Positions 19,201 through 29,306 are shown, counted from the stretch's first letter. The stretch is DNA of 60,471 nt from Photobacterium damselae (GCF_003026815.1 NZ_PYOG01000024.1:1-60471); one strand, 5' to 3'. Translations and numbers: made by a program. The notes: a model not told the origin generated them from the letters alone.

Positions 19201-19708
19201 CAAGCAGCAAGGTAAGCATGAACATAAAATCAACACGCCCCCACTTTTGAACTAACGTCTGAGATAACTGAGGAGCAATTTGTTCAACCCCAAGGGCTAT
19301 ACCTCGCAATTGCAGTGCGATATAAGGCAAAATGCCCAACAGTGCAATTAAGGTTACTGCGACCGCTAAGGCTTGAGATTTACCATAACGAGCGGCAATA
19401 AAGTCGGCAATGGAAGTAATATGCTCGCGCTTAGCAATTAAGATAATCCGCGCTAGCACTCGCCATGCAAAGACAAAAACCAGAATCGGTGCAAGATATA
19501 TTGGAACAAAAGACCAGGTATCATCACTGGCTTGCCCAACCGTGCCGTAGAAAGTCCACGAGGTACAATAAACCGCAATAGAGAGGCTATAAATCCAAGG
19601 TCGCCAGCGTGCTAACCACTGCCGTTTTTTATCGCCATACCAAGCAATACCAAATAAGACGATCAAATAACCCAATGAAATTAAAGTGACGACCCATCCT
19701 TGGCTCAT
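16226..19708 (-). CDS. crbS: CrbS: SLC5 transporter-like hybrid histidine kinase
   Basis: This is a 1160-residue sensor. Residues about 3-515 form a sodium:solute symporter domain with 12-13 helices. A STAC-like linker follows, then a PAS domain at 635-750 (GAIEHISQGIAVVDKKLYLV), a coiled region, HisKA with His801 in SHDLMQPLNAAK, HATPase_c with DNGPGIE and GQGLGLGLAIAKGIA, and a C-terminal receiver with Asp1082 (ILTDFHLD) and Lys1133. I chose the ATG at 19708 because AAGGAAGGAAG lies just upstream; an in-frame TTG at 19726 has none. The architecture is that of CrbS/MxtR. CrbS with CrbR controls acs in Vibrio cholerae, and acs lies 1.6 kb away. Whether the SLC5 part transports anything is not known. 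Confidence 0.9.
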   Translation of the reverse strand: MSQGWVVTLISLGYLIVLFGIAWYGDKKRQWLARWRPWIYSLSIAVYCTSWTFYGTVGQASDDTWSFVPIYLAPILVFVFAWRVLARIILIAKREHITSIADFIAARYGKSQALAVAVTLIALLGILPYIALQLRGIALGVEQIAPQLSQTLVQKWGRVDFMFMLTLLLALFTIVFGSRHIDTTEHHRGLMLAVAFESLLKLVAFLLLAGFAVFWLIQPPVSSTILSMSSFSWQAPNWPTFAIHTLLAMTAIICLPRQFHTIVVENQQPKDLHLARKVFPLYLLLMGLGVLPIAILGQQLLPTVSADTLIINLPLYLQHNWLAILTFLGGTSAAAGMVIVSTIALAIMLSNDLVLPLLLRRLPIPQRSFKAFSQVLLKIRRLLIGLVLLAAWGVALALESISSLATIGLLAFAAMAQFAPALIGGIYWRKGNRNGVFCGLAVGITLWLLTLMQQADLLAGNGETNVVLWLLTPPPTLLAAEVSITDWGMFLSLLANLLCYVVVSLLSRASLTERLQAASFVGVPVPEQDSGRLYQTRVTVAELEMLVARFVGRKRTRQAFAQYSQQHQPLVSSQLASANLIRHTERMLAGVFGTSTARLVLSSALEGRNMQLEEVATIVDEASELFDFSRGLLQGAIEHISQGIAVVDKKLYLVAWNQRYLELFHFPAGLIQVGRPIEDVIRHNAQMGLCGPGDPEWHVAKRVEHLKRGTAHTSSRIRPDGQVIEVQGNPMPGGGFVMSFTDITAFRQAEGALQEANENLEARVQQRTQQLEQLNRRLVVATQQAERQAHSKSRFLAAVSHDLMQPLNAAKLFSSSLAEVAQDPESQQLARHIESSLEAAEDLISDLLDISRLEAGKLNTQVHAFALSDVLNTLNAEFNALAQQQGTQFSLINTQAMIYSDPKLLRRALQNFLTNALRYNPGGKVLLGVRRKRDDLLIEVWDNGPGIEASKQAQIFDEFTRFDQDIKGQGLGLGLAIAKGIARVLNHSLDLRSWPGKGTVFSLQVSRATVAQAKPIARTTSQEMSHSLQGLRVLCVDNEAPILAAMKGVLSRWQCDVRLAPDLFSALQHITPQWQPQVILTDFHLDRGQTGLEVLQQCRLRLGQEFAGVVISADRTTAIQERVKTQGFAYLSKPVKPLKLRALLNQITQQQKKQRLSEPV

Positions 19709-19794
19709 GCTTCCTTCCTTTAACAAACTTAGCGTGTTGCTTTTTTGTTAAAGCCTACGGAGAAACCAGCTAAGTCTCAATCGTACAGATGAAA

Positions 19795-19822
19795 AAATAG
19801 CGGCTTTCGTGAGCCGCTATTT
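19795..19822 (-). terminator. Terminator of the MFS gene
   Basis: AAATAGCGGCT pairs perfectly with AGCCGCTATTT around a TTCGTG loop. On the minus strand the stem is followed by TTTTTT, ending transcription of the MFS gene before crbS. Confidence 0.88.
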
Positions 19823-19847
19823 ATTTTTATTCGTTTGTTACATTCAA

Positions 19848-21026
19848 TTAGGCAGAAGCTTTTGCTTGCTCGGCATAATTAGTGTGACGCTTAGGTTCCA
19901 TTTTCATAAAGAAGACAGGCAGCGCCATCACCGCCATTACCCAGAAAACATCTGCGCTCCAAATACCATAAATCCATCCACTCAATGTGGTCAGAACTGC
20001 CATAACAGCCCCTAATGGAATCGCATTATACAACGCCTGTAATGCCACCATCTGATTGCTTGGTGCATGTTGAATATAGCGAATTGCAGCCAAATGCGCG
20101 GTAGCAAACGTAATGGCGTGTAACGACTGCACCGCAAACATTACCCAAAGGTCGGTACTCGATGCGGTTACCCCCCAGCGAATCAGTACACCAACAGCAG
20201 CGAGACGGAACATGTTGGTAATTGTCCAACCAGAAAATAAGTGCTTACTAACGGCAAAGATAGCGACTTCTGCGACCACACTGAAACTCCAAAGGTAACC
20301 AATGGTCGCTTCATTAAAGCCCGCCACTTCCTTCCAATAAATAGAGCTAAAGCCGTAATAAGCTGCATGGCTACCTTGAATTAGGGCATTGATCAGCAAA
20401 AAGCGCAGTACCGTTGGATCTTTTAATAAACTCAAAACAGCCGGTCGTACCTGATCTTGTTCTTGATCATCAACAGGGACAATGGCAGGTAGATGCATGG
20501 TACGAAGTAAAGCAAATGCCAAACCAGCGGCTGCGACCCAAGGAATTACGTCAGCACCATAACGGTCAGCCATTAAACCCACGACAGTAGAGCCCGCAAT
20601 AAAAGCAATCGAGCCCCATAAACGTGTACGTCCATAGTCAAGATGACCATCTTTAGCATAGTGATTGGCAAGAGCATCGGAGATAGGAACAACAGGGCCA
20701 GCGGCAAGGTTAAAGAAGGTGGTAACCAATGTAAGTGCCCACAAACTTCCACCGCAGTAAATATAAACAATACAGGAGATAAGCCCTAATAAGCTAAAGC
20801 CGCGTAATGCTGGAATTAGGTGGCTCACTTTATGAATGCGAGGCGTCAAGACAAGGTTGGCAGCACAACGAACCGCAAAACCTAAACCTAATAAAACACC
20901 GATATCTGCGGCATCAACCCCAATGTGAGCAAACCATAATGCCCAAAAAGGTAAATAGACCCCGTAGGAGAAGAAAAAACCAACCAAATATTGAGAAGTC
21001 CAACTAAATGGGCTGCTACGAAACAT
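19848..21026 (-). CDS. MFS transporter, HcaT-like (3-phenylpropionate permease family)
   Basis: The 392-residue protein has 12 predicted helices and aligns along its length with E. coli HcaT. Matching stretches are FFFSYGVYLPFWALWFAHIG, DYGRTRLWGSIAFIAGS, QGSHAAYYGFSSIYWKE and GYLWSFSVVAEV. HcaT is a proton-linked carrier assigned to phenylpropionate uptake; the true substrate here is unknown because no aromatic-degradation genes are seen nearby. It is divergent from acs and followed by its own terminator. Confidence 0.86.
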   Translation of the reverse strand: MFRSSPFSWTSQYLVGFFFSYGVYLPFWALWFAHIGVDAADIGVLLGLGFAVRCAANLVLTPRIHKVSHLIPALRGFSLLGLISCIVYIYCGGSLWALTLVTTFFNLAAGPVVPISDALANHYAKDGHLDYGRTRLWGSIAFIAGSTVVGLMADRYGADVIPWVAAAGLAFALLRTMHLPAIVPVDDQEQDQVRPAVLSLLKDPTVLRFLLINALIQGSHAAYYGFSSIYWKEVAGFNEATIGYLWSFSVVAEVAIFAVSKHLFSGWTITNMFRLAAVGVLIRWGVTASSTDLWVMFAVQSLHAITFATAHLAAIRYIQHAPSNQMVALQALYNAIPLGAVMAVLTTLSGWIYGIWSADVFWVMAVMALPVFFMKMEPKRHTNYAEQAKASA

Positions 21027-21335
21027 GAATCATCCTGAAAATTAAAGAACGTGATAAAGAGCACATATTATGCCTAAATCACGCCCTCTCTTTTGTGCTA
21101 TCAAACGCAAAAATAGCATTCCTATTCATACTAAATGCCACATCAAAATCACTTATCTAGAGCACAAAAGTCAATGTAATACCTCTGCAATGCTATTAGG
21201 TAGCACCCAATCTTACCCTATGCGCCTAAAGTCTAATTGTAAAACACCTTCTTCTATCACAAATTATTAACAAGTGAGACCTCTAATCGACTAATTCTGT
21301 AAATGGACATCGCGAGTCAACTCAAGGAGAACCGA
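21027..21335. other. Divergent control region between MFS gene and acs
   Basis: About 310 bp without a coding frame. It should hold the acs promoter and any CrbR site, but I cannot define either by eye. A run at 21303-21335 is open in frame with acs but has no ribosome binding site. Confidence 0.4.
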
Positions 21336-23285
21336 ATGAGTGAAGCACATATTTTTCCCGTTAATGCTCAACTAGCTAATCAAGCCCACATTAACGATGA
21401 GCAATACCGCGAGCTGTACCAACAATCGATCATCAACCCTGAAGGCTTTTGGCGCGAACAAGGCAAAATACTGGATTGGATAACCCCTTATAGCAAAGTG
21501 AAAAATACCTCTTACGATCCGGGCCATGTCAGCATTAAATGGTTTGAAGATGGAGAACTTAATGTCTCTGCAAACTGTATTGACCGCCACCTACCAACCA
21601 AAGGGGATCAGGTTGCAATCATTTGGGAAGGTGATGATCCCAACGATCACGCTCATATCACCTACAACGAACTCCACCAGCAAGTCTGTCAATTTGCCAA
21701 TGCCCTAAAAAGCCAAGGCGTACGCAAAGGGGATGTTGTGTGCTTATACATGCCGATGGTCGCAGAAGCCGCAGTCGCGATGTTGGCCTGTACTCGCATA
21801 GGTGCTGTCCACACCATTGTATTTGGTGGCTTCTCTCCTGAAGCTCTTGCGGGACGAATAATCGACTCCAATGCAAAAGTTGTGATCACCGCAGATGAGG
21901 GCGTCCGAGGTGGGCGTGCTGTACCTCTTAAACAGAATGTCGATCAAGCTTTACTGCATCCTGAGGTCATTTCAGTGGAAAAAGTTGTGGTATTAAAACG
22001 CACCGGCAGCCCTGTTGAGTGGTTTAGTGAGCGTGATGTGTGGTGGGATGACATCACTGCAGTTGCTTCAACCCACTGTGAACCAGAAGCGATGAATGCC
22101 GAGGACCCACTGTTTATTCTCTATACTTCAGGCTCAACCGGAAAACCGAAAGGAGTGCTTCATACTACGGGAGGTTATTTGGTTTATACCTCCCTTACCT
22201 TTAAGTATGTCTTTGACTATCAAGAAGGTGATATCTATTGGTGTACCGCTGATGTGGGTTGGATAACCGGACACAGTTATCTGGTTTATGGTCCTCTTGC
22301 CAACGGAGCAACAACCTTACTGTTTGAAGGTGTCCCTAATTATCCAGCCACAAATCGAATGAGCCAAGTCGTCGACAAACATCAAGTAAATATCCTCTAT
22401 ACCGCACCGACTGCAATTCGAGCCTTAATGGCAAAAGGAGATGAAGCCATCGTTGATACTTCACGCCACTCACTGCGTATTATGGGCTCGGTTGGTGAAC
22501 CGATTAATCCAGAAGCATGGGAGTGGTATCACCGCACAATCGGAGACAGCCGTTGCCCTATTGTTGATACTTGGTGGCAAACCGAAACGGGCGGCATCTT
22601 AATTACCCCACTACCAGGAGCGACCGATCTAAAACCGGGCTCAGCAACACGACCTTTCTTTGGCGTACAACCGGCCTTAGTCGATAATCTTGGTAATATT
22701 TTGCCAGGAGCAACCGAGGGTAACTTAGTTATGCTCGATTCATGGCCAGGGCAAATGCGGACTCTCTGGGGTGACCACGAGCGCTTTGAACAAACCTATT
22801 TCTCTACCTTTGCTGGCATGTATTTTACTGGCGACGGCGCTCGTCGTGATGAAGATGATTACTATTGGATAACAGGCCGAGTAGATGATGTATTGAATAT
22901 TTCAGGTCACCGGATGGGAACCGCTGAAATTGAATCGGCTCTGGTTGCCTTTAATAAAATTGCAGAAGCTGCCGTTGTTGGGGTTCCACATGAAATAAAA
23001 GGCCAAGCTATTTATGCCTACATCACGCTAAATGACGGCGAAATACCTAGCGCTCAGCTGCATAAAGAAGTCAAAGATTGGGTGCGAAAAGAGATTGGGC
23101 CTATCGCAACACCAGACTTTCTTCACTGGACAGATGCCTTACCCAAAACGCGCTCGGGCAAAATTATGCGTCGAATTCTTCGTAAAATTGCCACCGGAGA
23201 TACCAGTAACTTAGGTGATACCTCAACCCTCGCCGACCCAAGTGTGGTTGAAAAACTGATCGCAGAAAAACAGCAGCTCTTATAG
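21336..23285 (+). CDS. acs: Acetyl-coenzyme A synthetase
   Basis: The 649-residue AMP-forming enzyme makes acetyl-CoA from acetate, CoA and ATP. The adenylate-forming signature [20 protein letters not shown] (near residue 265) and the catalytic tail [17 protein letters not shown] are intact, including the lysine that is reversibly acetylated in this family. The ATG at 21336 has AAGGAG seven bases upstream, whereas an earlier in-frame ATG at 21303 has none. With crbR, crbS and the symporter it forms an acetate-scavenging locus. A terminator follows at 23321. Confidence 0.97.
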   Translation: MSEAHIFPVNAQLANQAHINDEQYRELYQQSIINPEGFWREQGKILDWITPYSKVKNTSYDPGHVSIKWFEDGELNVSANCIDRHLPTKGDQVAIIWEGDDPNDHAHITYNELHQQVCQFANALKSQGVRKGDVVCLYMPMVAEAAVAMLACTRIGAVHTIVFGGFSPEALAGRIIDSNAKVVITADEGVRGGRAVPLKQNVDQALLHPEVISVEKVVVLKRTGSPVEWFSERDVWWDDITAVASTHCEPEAMNAEDPLFILYTSGSTGKPKGVLHTTGGYLVYTSLTFKYVFDYQEGDIYWCTADVGWITGHSYLVYGPLANGATTLLFEGVPNYPATNRMSQVVDKHQVNILYTAPTAIRALMAKGDEAIVDTSRHSLRIMGSVGEPINPEAWEWYHRTIGDSRCPIVDTWWQTETGGILITPLPGATDLKPGSATRPFFGVQPALVDNLGNILPGATEGNLVMLDSWPGQMRTLWGDHERFEQTYFSTFAGMYFTGDGARRDEDDYYWITGRVDDVLNISGHRMGTAEIESALVAFNKIAEAAVVGVPHEIKGQAIYAYITLNDGEIPSAQLHKEVKDWVRKEIGPIATPDFLHWTDALPKTRSGKIMRRILRKIATGDTSNLGDTSTLADPSVVEKLIAEKQQLL

Positions 23286-23791
23286 CCATTACCACCGCAA
23301 TACCCTCCATCTATCCAGTTGAGCCCAACTTCTCTATTGGGCTCTTTTTTCATTCAATTCTAGGTCGGTATCACTGCGCTCAGGCAAGAAATTGCTTTCA
23401 GTTGGTGAATTTTTCACTGCTTTATTATGGATTCAGTACATTTTCTGCTGCTGATTTCTCATTTTTATTTCATGCTTTTTCAGTATTTTTGATCCTTGTA
23501 TGACAAAGCATCACAAAAAATGAAAAACATTGGGATTTCCTAGGCTTATCGAAATGAACTTGTTATGTTAAACGGCGTCTAATTCAACACCTCCAAACTA
23601 ATACAGCGTACACGTGTTAGCAGAAAAAAGTGGTGATTAGACCAGTATTTTGCTGCGATTTGCGGTGAAATCTCTATAATCGCTAAACAAACTTAATTTG
23701 GCAGCGTATAAAACGGACACAAGGAAGCCCAGTTGCAGAGATTTGCAACTTACTTAACTAAATCGCCTAAAAAGAGTGAAATTACGTCAAG
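23286..23791. other. acs-aroQ intergenic region
   Basis: It holds the acs terminator, a candidate aroQ-acc promoter (-10 TATAAT at 23675-23680, with TTGCTG 19 bp upstream as a weak -35) and a leader hairpin AGTTGCA-GAGATT-TGCAACT at 23731-23750. Nothing else was identified in about 300 bp of AT-rich sequence between 23351 and 23640. Confidence 0.45.
23321..23350 (+). terminator. Intrinsic terminator of acs
   Basis: GAGCCCAA (23321-23328) pairs perfectly with TTGGGCTC (23337-23344) and is followed by TTTTTT. Confidence 0.9.
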
Positions 23792-24244
23792 ATGTCGACC
23801 GTTAAACGAATTTTATTGATCAATGGCCCAAATCTAAATCTATTGGGTCTGCGAGAGCCAGGACACTATGGCAATGATAGCTTAGACAGTATCGTGTCCG
23901 CTCTAACTGCCAAATCAACCGAACTCGGTGTGACTTTAGAGCACATTCAATCCAATGCTGAGCACGAGATTATTGATGCCATCCATCAAGCCTACGGCAA
24001 GGTAGACTTTATCATCATCAATCCAGCCGCATTTACCCATACCAGCGTTGCTATTCGTGATGCCCTACTTGGTGTGGCGATTCCATTTATTGAAGTGCAT
24101 CTGTCTAACGTTCACGCTCGGGAGCCATTTCGTCACCACTCTTACCTTTCCGATAAAGCGGTTGGAGTAATTTGTGGATTGGGGAAAGACGGTTATGAAT
24201 TCGCCCTGACTGCTGCGGTTCGTCGCCTGCAATCAGACAGCTAA
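23792..24244 (+). CDS. aroQ: Type II 3-dehydroquinate dehydratase
   Basis: The 150-residue enzyme catalyses the third shikimate-pathway step. The signature [18 protein letters not shown], with the catalytic arginine and tyrosine, is at residues 9-26. [16 protein letters not shown] and [20 protein letters not shown], with the catalytic histidine, follow. The length is normal for the dodecameric type II family. It lies 29 bp ahead of accB in the usual gammaproteobacterial aroQ-accB-accC order. Confidence 0.97.
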   Translation: MSTVKRILLINGPNLNLLGLREPGHYGNDSLDSIVSALTAKSTELGVTLEHIQSNAEHEIIDAIHQAYGKVDFIIINPAAFTHTSVAIRDALLGVAIPFIEVHLSNVHAREPFRHHSYLSDKAVGVICGLGKDGYEFALTAAVRRLQSDS

Positions 24245-24273
24245 CTGAACAAAATATTACAAAGAGAAAGATA

Positions 24274-24732
24274 ATGGACATTCGTAAAATTAAGAAGCTA
24301 ATTGAATTGGTTGAAGAATCAGGTATTGCAGAACTTGAAATTTCAGAAGGTGAAGAGTCAGTACGCATCAGCCGTAGCACCGCTCCTGTAGTTCCTGCGC
24401 AGCAATACTACGCACCAGCACAACCTGCAGCTCCTGTTGCAGCGCCAGTACAAGCCGCTCCTGCTGAAGCTCCTGTTGCAGCAGCACCTGAAGTTACAGG
24501 CCACAAAGTTCTTTCTCCTATGGTAGGTACTTTCTACCGTTCACCTAGCCCAGAAGCTGCTAAGTTCGCTGAAATCGGCCAATCTGTAAGCGTAGGTGAC
24601 ACTCTATGTATCGTTGAAGCAATGAAGATGATGAACCAGATCCAATCGGATAAAGCAGGTACTATCGTTGCAATTCTAGCGAAAGACGGCGATGCAGTTG
24701 AATTCGATCAGCCTCTATTTGTTATCGAGTAA
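24274..24732 (+). CDS. accB: Biotin carboxyl carrier protein of acetyl-CoA carboxylase
   Basis: The 152-residue protein has an N-terminal helical segment, an Ala/Pro-rich flexible linker at about 37-75, and a C-terminal biotinyl domain. Lys118 in EAMKMMNQ is the biotin attachment site. It carries the carboxyl group between AccC and the AccAD transferase for malonyl-CoA production. It is followed by accC after 12 bp. Confidence 0.98.
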   Translation: MDIRKIKKLIELVEESGIAELEISEGEESVRISRSTAPVVPAQQYYAPAQPAAPVAAPVQAAPAEAPVAAAPEVTGHKVLSPMVGTFYRSPSPEAAKFAEIGQSVSVGDTLCIVEAMKMMNQIQSDKAGTIVAILAKDGDAVEFDQPLFVIE

Positions 24733-24744
24733 TAGAGGTCGATT

Positions 24745-26088
24745 ATGTTAGATAAAGTAGTTATCGCAAACCGAGGAGAGATTGCTCTTCGTATTTTGCG
24801 AGCTTGTAAAGAGCTTGGTATCAAAACCGTAGCAGTTCACTCAACTGCTGACCGTGATCTTAAGCACGTATTGCTAGCTGATGAATCTGTTTGTATCGGC
24901 CCTGCTCGTGGTACAGAAAGTTACCTAAATATTCCTCGTATTATCAGTGCTGCTGAAATCACTGGTGCCGTTGCGATTCACCCTGGATATGGCTTCCTTT
25001 CTGAAAATGCCGATTTTGCCGAGCAAGTAGAGCGTTCAGGTTTCATTTTCGTTGGTCCTAAAGCAGAAACCATTCGTCTTATGGGCGACAAAGTTTCTGC
25101 AATCAACGCAATGAAAAAAGCTGGTGTTCCTTGTGTTCCAGGTTCTGATGGCCCACTGGGTAACGACGAAGACAAGAACAAAGCGATTGCAAAACGCATC
25201 GGTTATCCTGTGATCATCAAAGCCTCTGGTGGCGGCGGTGGTCGTGGTATGCGTGTGGTTCGCAACGAAAAAGAGATCGTTGAAGCAATTGCAATGACTC
25301 GTGCAGAAGCAAAAGCGTGTTTCAACAATGACATGGTTTATATGGAGAAATACCTAGAAAACCCTCGTCATATTGAAGTTCAAGTGCTTGCTGATGGTCA
25401 AGGTAATGCTATTCACCTAGGTGAGCGTGACTGTTCAATGCAGCGTCGTCACCAGAAAGTTGTTGAAGAAGCACCAGCTCCAGGTATTACTGAAGAAATG
25501 CGTAAGTACATCGGTGAGCGTTGTACTCGTGCATGTATCGAAATTGGTTACCGTGGTGCGGGTACATTTGAGTTCCTATATGAAAATGGCGAGTTCTACT
25601 TTATTGAGATGAACACCCGTATTCAGGTGGAGCACACTATCACTGAAATGGTGACAGGTATCGACTTAGTAAAAGAGCAGCTTCGCATCGCCGCAGGCCA
25701 ACCTCTGTCATACACTCAAGACGATATCAAACTGCGTGGCCATTCAATCGAATGTCGTATTAACGCCGAAGATCCTGTTCGTTTCCTACCATCACCAGGT
25801 AAGATCGAGCGTTTCCATTCACCAGGCGGTATGGGTGTTCGTTGGGAATCTCATATTTACACCGGCTACACTGTACCCCCTCACTACGATTCAATGATCG
25901 GTAAACTGATCACTTACGGAGAAAACCGCGATGTGGCTATCTCTCGTATGAAGAATGCGCTAAGTGAGATGATCATTGAAGGTATTCACGTGAACGTACC
26001 GTTACTGCTTGATATCATGAATGATGAAAACTTCCAGCATGGTGGTGCAAACATCCACTATCTAGAGAAGAAGCTAGGCTTATCATAA
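24745..26088 (+). CDS. accC: Biotin carboxylase subunit of acetyl-CoA carboxylase
   Basis: The 447-residue ATP-grasp enzyme carboxylates the biotin on Acc[21 protein letters not shown] at the N-terminus, the glycine-rich ATP loop [14 protein letters not shown] and the catalytic [14 protein letters not shown] are intact. The length is standard. It is the last gene of the aroQ-accB-accC operon, ended by a terminator at 26110. Confidence 0.98.
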   Translation: MLDKVVIANRGEIALRILRACKELGIKTVAVHSTADRDLKHVLLADESVCIGPARGTESYLNIPRIISAAEITGAVAIHPGYGFLSENADFAEQVERSGFIFVGPKAETIRLMGDKVSAINAMKKAGVPCVPGSDGPLGNDEDKNKAIAKRIGYPVIIKASGGGGGRGMRVVRNEKEIVEAIAMTRAEAKACFNNDMVYMEKYLENPRHIEVQVLADGQGNAIHLGERDCSMQRRHQKVVEEAPAPGITEEMRKYIGERCTRACIEIGYRGAGTFEFLYENGEFYFIEMNTRIQVEHTITEMVTGIDLVKEQLRIAAGQPLSYTQDDIKLRGHSIECRINAEDPVRFLPSPGKIERFHSPGGMGVRWESHIYTGYTVPPHYDSMIGKLITYGENRDVAISRMKNALSEMIIEGIHVNVPLLLDIMNDENFQHGGANIHYLEKKLGLS

Positions 26089-26109
26089 TTTAAGCTTGCG
26101 CTGATAAAA

Positions 26110-26132
26110 GGTCGCATTACGCGGCCTTTTTT
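26110..26132 (+). terminator. Intrinsic terminator of accC
   Basis: GGTCGC-ATTAC-GCGGCC (one wobble pair) is followed by TTTTTT. Confidence 0.86.
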
Positions 26133-26290
26133 GTTGCCTGTAAATCATAAGATTGCAGGATGCTTGATTTTCCTCAGTGGCACTCAAGAGTAAGTTTTGC
26201 CACAATAGCCCACCTTTTTCACCGAGGGGCTCTATAGCTCAGTTGCTATAGTCGCCGCTTAGTTCTTTGTAAATATACTGGAGACGCAGC

Positions 26291-26608
26291 ATGAAGACGC
26301 TTTCAGCACGCTATCGTCAGGCTCATCGAGAAGCCAAATGGGCGATAGGTCTAGCGTTAGCTTATTTCATCTGGTGGTATGTCTCGGCCTATGCCTTTGC
26401 ACCGACAGCGCTACCTAAAGCTATGCCTGAACTATACTGGGGCTTTCCGCTTTGGTTCCTATTGGCCTGTATTATCGGCCCAATTGTTTTTACCATCTTA
26501 TGTGGCTTAATGGTGAAGTTCATTTATCAAGATATCAGTCTCGATATTGAACCTCTTGAGTCACAACCAAACGATCCTAATCAAACCAAGGGCCAAGAGC
26601 ATGAATAG
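26291..26608 (+). CDS. yhdT: YhdT family (DUF997) membrane protein
   Basis: The 105-residue protein has two membrane helices (about residues 20-37 and 52-77) and the WWYVSAYAF and YWGFPLWFLLACI motifs of DUF997. YhdT always accompanies the pantothenate permease PanF and is likely a small partner subunit, much as DUF4212 accompanies its symporter; the role is inferred. Its end overlaps the panF start by eight bases. GGAGACGCAGC precedes the ATG. Confidence 0.92.
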   Translation: MKTLSARYRQAHREAKWAIGLALAYFIWWYVSAYAFAPTALPKAMPELYWGFPLWFLLACIIGPIVFTILCGLMVKFIYQDISLDIEPLESQPNDPNQTKGQEHE

Positions 26609-28058
26609 CCAAATTCTGATCCCACTTGTGCTGTATTTAGCGGCGGTTTTTGGCGTTGCCTTTATGACTCGTCGTCATCGCGGAAAAGGTGGCTTTCTTA
26701 ACGAGTATCTCGTCGGTGGACGCAGCATGGGAGGTTTTGTCCTTGCCATGACGCTTGCGGCAACGTACGCCAGTGCCAGCTCATTTATTGGCGGTCCTGG
26801 TGCGGCTTATAAAATGGGTCTAGGTTGGGTGTTACTTGCGATGATCCAGCTTCCTGCCGCTTGGTTAACTCTTGGGGTTTTAGGCAAAAAGTTCGCTATT
26901 GAAGCCCGTCTACACAACGCACTGACTCTTAACGATATTCTTTATGCCCGCTATAAAAATCGTGGTGTTGTTATTCTGGCCTCGATCGCTCTATTACTCG
27001 CGTTCTTCGGTACTATGGTGGTGCAGTTTGTAGGGGGAGCGCGTCTACTACAAACGGTTACAGGCCTCTCTTACAATGAAGGCTTGATGATCTTTGCCGT
27101 TACCGTCGGACTTTACACCACCATTGGTGGATTTCGTGCTGTGGTCATGACCGATACTATTCAAGGGATCATGATGATCATCGGTACCATCGCCCTCTTA
27201 ATTGGTATTGTTCATGCCGGTGGTAGCATGGGTGAGCTGATGACCAAACTGCATCATATCGATCCAGCACTCATTACCCCTTATGGTCCAAACCACTTCT
27301 TAACCGAACCTTTCATGTTAAGTTTTTGGGTCTTAGTCTGTTTTGGTGTAATCGGTCTACCCCATGCTGCTGTTCGTTGCATGTCATACAAAGACAGTAA
27401 ATCGCTGCATAAAGGTATGGTGATCAGTACGGCCATGGTTGCGTTCTTAATGCTAGGTATGCACTTGGCGGGCGCATTGGGACGTGCCATTGTCCCTGAT
27501 GTTGCTAGCCCAGATCAGATCATGCCAACCTTGATGATCTCAGTTCTTCCACCGCTAGTTGCTGGTATTTTCTTAGCGGGTCCAATGGCGGCCATTATGT
27601 CGACCATCGACTCTCAGTTGATCCAAGCTTCAGCAACCTTACTAAAAGATCTGTACATCAACTACATCAACCCAAGTATTGCTGAAGGGGAAGAAGCACA
27701 AACCAAACTGCCGAAACTGTCATTATGGGTTACTGGCATTTTCTCTGGCTTAGTCTTTGTGGCAGCAATGAATCCACCTGATATGATCATCTGGCTAAAC
27801 TTGTTAGCTTTTGGCTGTTTACAAGCGGTTTTCTTATGGCCTCTAGTCTTAGGTCTCTATTGGAAGAAAGCCTCAGCAGCCGGTGCTTACGCCTCAATGA
27901 TTGTTGGTTTAACGACCTATATCAGTCTGTCGTTTATCAAACCCGATATGGGCGGCGTTCATGCCATCGTTCCAACATTAGCACTTGGTTTTATCGCTTT
28001 TGTTGCTGGCAGCCTATTAAAACCAGTTGCTCACACTCAGCCACAACAAAGTGTCTAA
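26601..28058 (+). CDS. panF: Sodium/pantothenate symporter
   Basis: The 485-residue SSS-family transporter imports pantothenate, the precursor of coenzyme A. It aligns with E. coli PanF throughout, for example NEYLVGGRSMGGFVLAMTLA, SFIGGPGAAYKMGLGWVLLA and GPMAAIMSTIDSQLIQ. I place the start at 26601 (MNSQILIPLVLYL), matching E. coli PanF, rather than 54 bp earlier inside yhdT. The overlap with yhdT implies translational coupling. Confidence 0.96.
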   Translation: MNSQILIPLVLYLAAVFGVAFMTRRHRGKGGFLNEYLVGGRSMGGFVLAMTLAATYASASSFIGGPGAAYKMGLGWVLLAMIQLPAAWLTLGVLGKKFAIEARLHNALTLNDILYARYKNRGVVILASIALLLAFFGTMVVQFVGGARLLQTVTGLSYNEGLMIFAVTVGLYTTIGGFRAVVMTDTIQGIMMIIGTIALLIGIVHAGGSMGELMTKLHHIDPALITPYGPNHFLTEPFMLSFWVLVCFGVIGLPHAAVRCMSYKDSKSLHKGMVISTAMVAFLMLGMHLAGALGRAIVPDVASPDQIMPTLMISVLPPLVAGIFLAGPMAAIMSTIDSQLIQASATLLKDLYINYINPSIAEGEEAQTKLPKLSLWVTGIFSGLVFVAAMNPPDMIIWLNLLAFGCLQAVFLWPLVLGLYWKKASAAGAYASMIVGLTTYISLSFIKPDMGGVHAIVPTLALGFIAFVAGSLLKPVAHTQPQQSV

Positions 28059-28104
28059 AGTGAGTGCCTAACGGCGGCAAAATACGCTACAATTAGCGCA
28101 ATCG

Positions 28105-28139
28105 AAAGATAGTACATCACTTTGTACTATCTTTTTTTT
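28105..28139 (+). terminator. Intrinsic terminator of panF
   Basis: AAAGATAGTACA (28105-28116) pairs perfectly with TGTACTATCTTT (28123-28134) and runs into an unbroken T tract. Confidence 0.9.
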
Positions 28140-28245
28140 GTCCATAACATCCTCGATCAACCCGGATTTCCCATGGGGATTGGCGAAAAAATATGCTAGA
28201 CTCCGCCCCCTATTGTGTTGATCAGAAACTATAAGCGAATTAACC

Positions 28246-29130
28246 ATGCCTTGGATTCAATTAAAACTGAACGCAACTGCAGAAAATGCAGAAGCAATTG
28301 GCGATATGTTAATGGAAGAGACAGGCGCACTTTCTGTCACTTTCCTTGATGCACAAGACACGCCAGTGTTTGAGCCGTTGCCAGGTGAAACCCGCCTTTG
28401 GGGTGATACCGATGTGATCGGTTTGTACGATGCTGAAGCCGACATGGATTTCGTGCAAAGCATGCTAAAAAACAGCCCACTATTGGCTGATGATTTTGCT
28501 TATAAAATCGAGCAACTTGAAGATAAAGATTGGGAACGTGAATGGATGGATAACTTCCACCCAATGCGTTTCGGTCGCCGTCTATGGATCTGCCCAAGCT
28601 GGCGTGAAGCCCCAGAACCTGAAGCGGTAAACGTACTGCTTGATCCAGGTCTGGCTTTTGGTACAGGTACTCACCCAACAACATCACTGTGTCTTGAGTG
28701 GTTAGATGGTCAAGATTTAACAGGTAAAACTGTTATCGACTTCGGTTGTGGCTCAGGCATTCTTGCTATTGCAGCTCTAAAATTAGGCGCAGCAAAAGTG
28801 ATCGGTATCGACATCGATCCACAAGCAATTTTAGCTTCTCGCGACAACGCAGAGCGCAATGGCGTTGCTGATAACCTAGAGTTATACCTACCGCAAGATC
28901 AGCCAGAAGGCATCCAAGCAGATGTAGTTGTGGCGAACATTCTTGCCGGTCCTTTACGTGAACTTTCACCGGTAATTAAGAGCCTTGTGAAAGATGGCGG
29001 TGAGCTTGCGATCTCTGGTGTTTTAGAGTCACAAGCAGAAGATGTTGCGACTTACTACAGCGACGAATTGACTCTTGAACCTGTTGTTGCACGCGAAGAG
29101 TGGTGCCGCATTTCAGGTCGTAAAGCGTAA
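28246..29130 (+). CDS. prmA: Ribosomal protein L11 methyltransferase
   Basis: The 294-residue SAM-dependent enzyme trimethylates ribosomal protein L11. The N-terminal substrate-recognition domain (residues about 1-110) opens [16 protein letters not shown]. The methyltransferase domain follows, with the SAM-binding motif [20 protein letters not shown] near 165-184 and the post-IV motif [10 protein letters not shown]. Length and order ahead of dusB are as in related species. Its substrate gene rplK lies in the same window. Confidence 0.97.
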   Translation: MPWIQLKLNATAENAEAIGDMLMEETGALSVTFLDAQDTPVFEPLPGETRLWGDTDVIGLYDAEADMDFVQSMLKNSPLLADDFAYKIEQLEDKDWEREWMDNFHPMRFGRRLWICPSWREAPEPEAVNVLLDPGLAFGTGTHPTTSLCLEWLDGQDLTGKTVIDFGCGSGILAIAALKLGAAKVIGIDIDPQAILASRDNAERNGVADNLELYLPQDQPEGIQADVVVANILAGPLRELSPVIKSLVKDGGELAISGVLESQAEDVATYYSDELTLEPVVAREEWCRISGRKA

Positions 29131-29242
29131 TTCGACGTTCTAGGGTCTGTTTTACCTGACTTTTTTTCGTTATAAGAATCGGCCAATCGGTTGAATATCA
29201 TACGGTTTTAAAAAAGAAAAACTGAATGCTCAATTATTGGCC

Positions 29243-29279
29243 TTTTCAGAACGGGAAAAAATGCGTAAAATGCGCGCCC
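29243..29279 (+). promoter_or_regulatory. dusB-fis promoter with GC-rich discriminator
   Basis: TTTTCA (29243-29248) and TAAAAT (29266-29271) are separated by exactly 17 bp. GCGCGCCC follows the -10 element. A GC-rich discriminator is the mark of stringently controlled promoters such as the E. coli fis promoter. The promoter lies inside the 5' extension of the dusB reading frame, which argues that the real start is downstream. Confidence 0.7.
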
Positions 29280-29306
29280 TTACTGACACAGTTAGGTACG
29301 AACATT

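Noticed and set aside
23490..23515. CRP site upstream of aroQ
   Set aside because: ATGACAAAGCATCACA has only one good half; the other half does not fit TGTGA at the right distance.
26225..26262. tRNA-like stretch (GGGGCTCTATAGCTCAGTTG)
   Set aside because: It resembles the 5' part and D-arm of a tRNA, but there is no anticodon stem, T-arm or CCA end. It folds instead as a simple hairpin CTATAGC-TCAGTT-GCTATAG.
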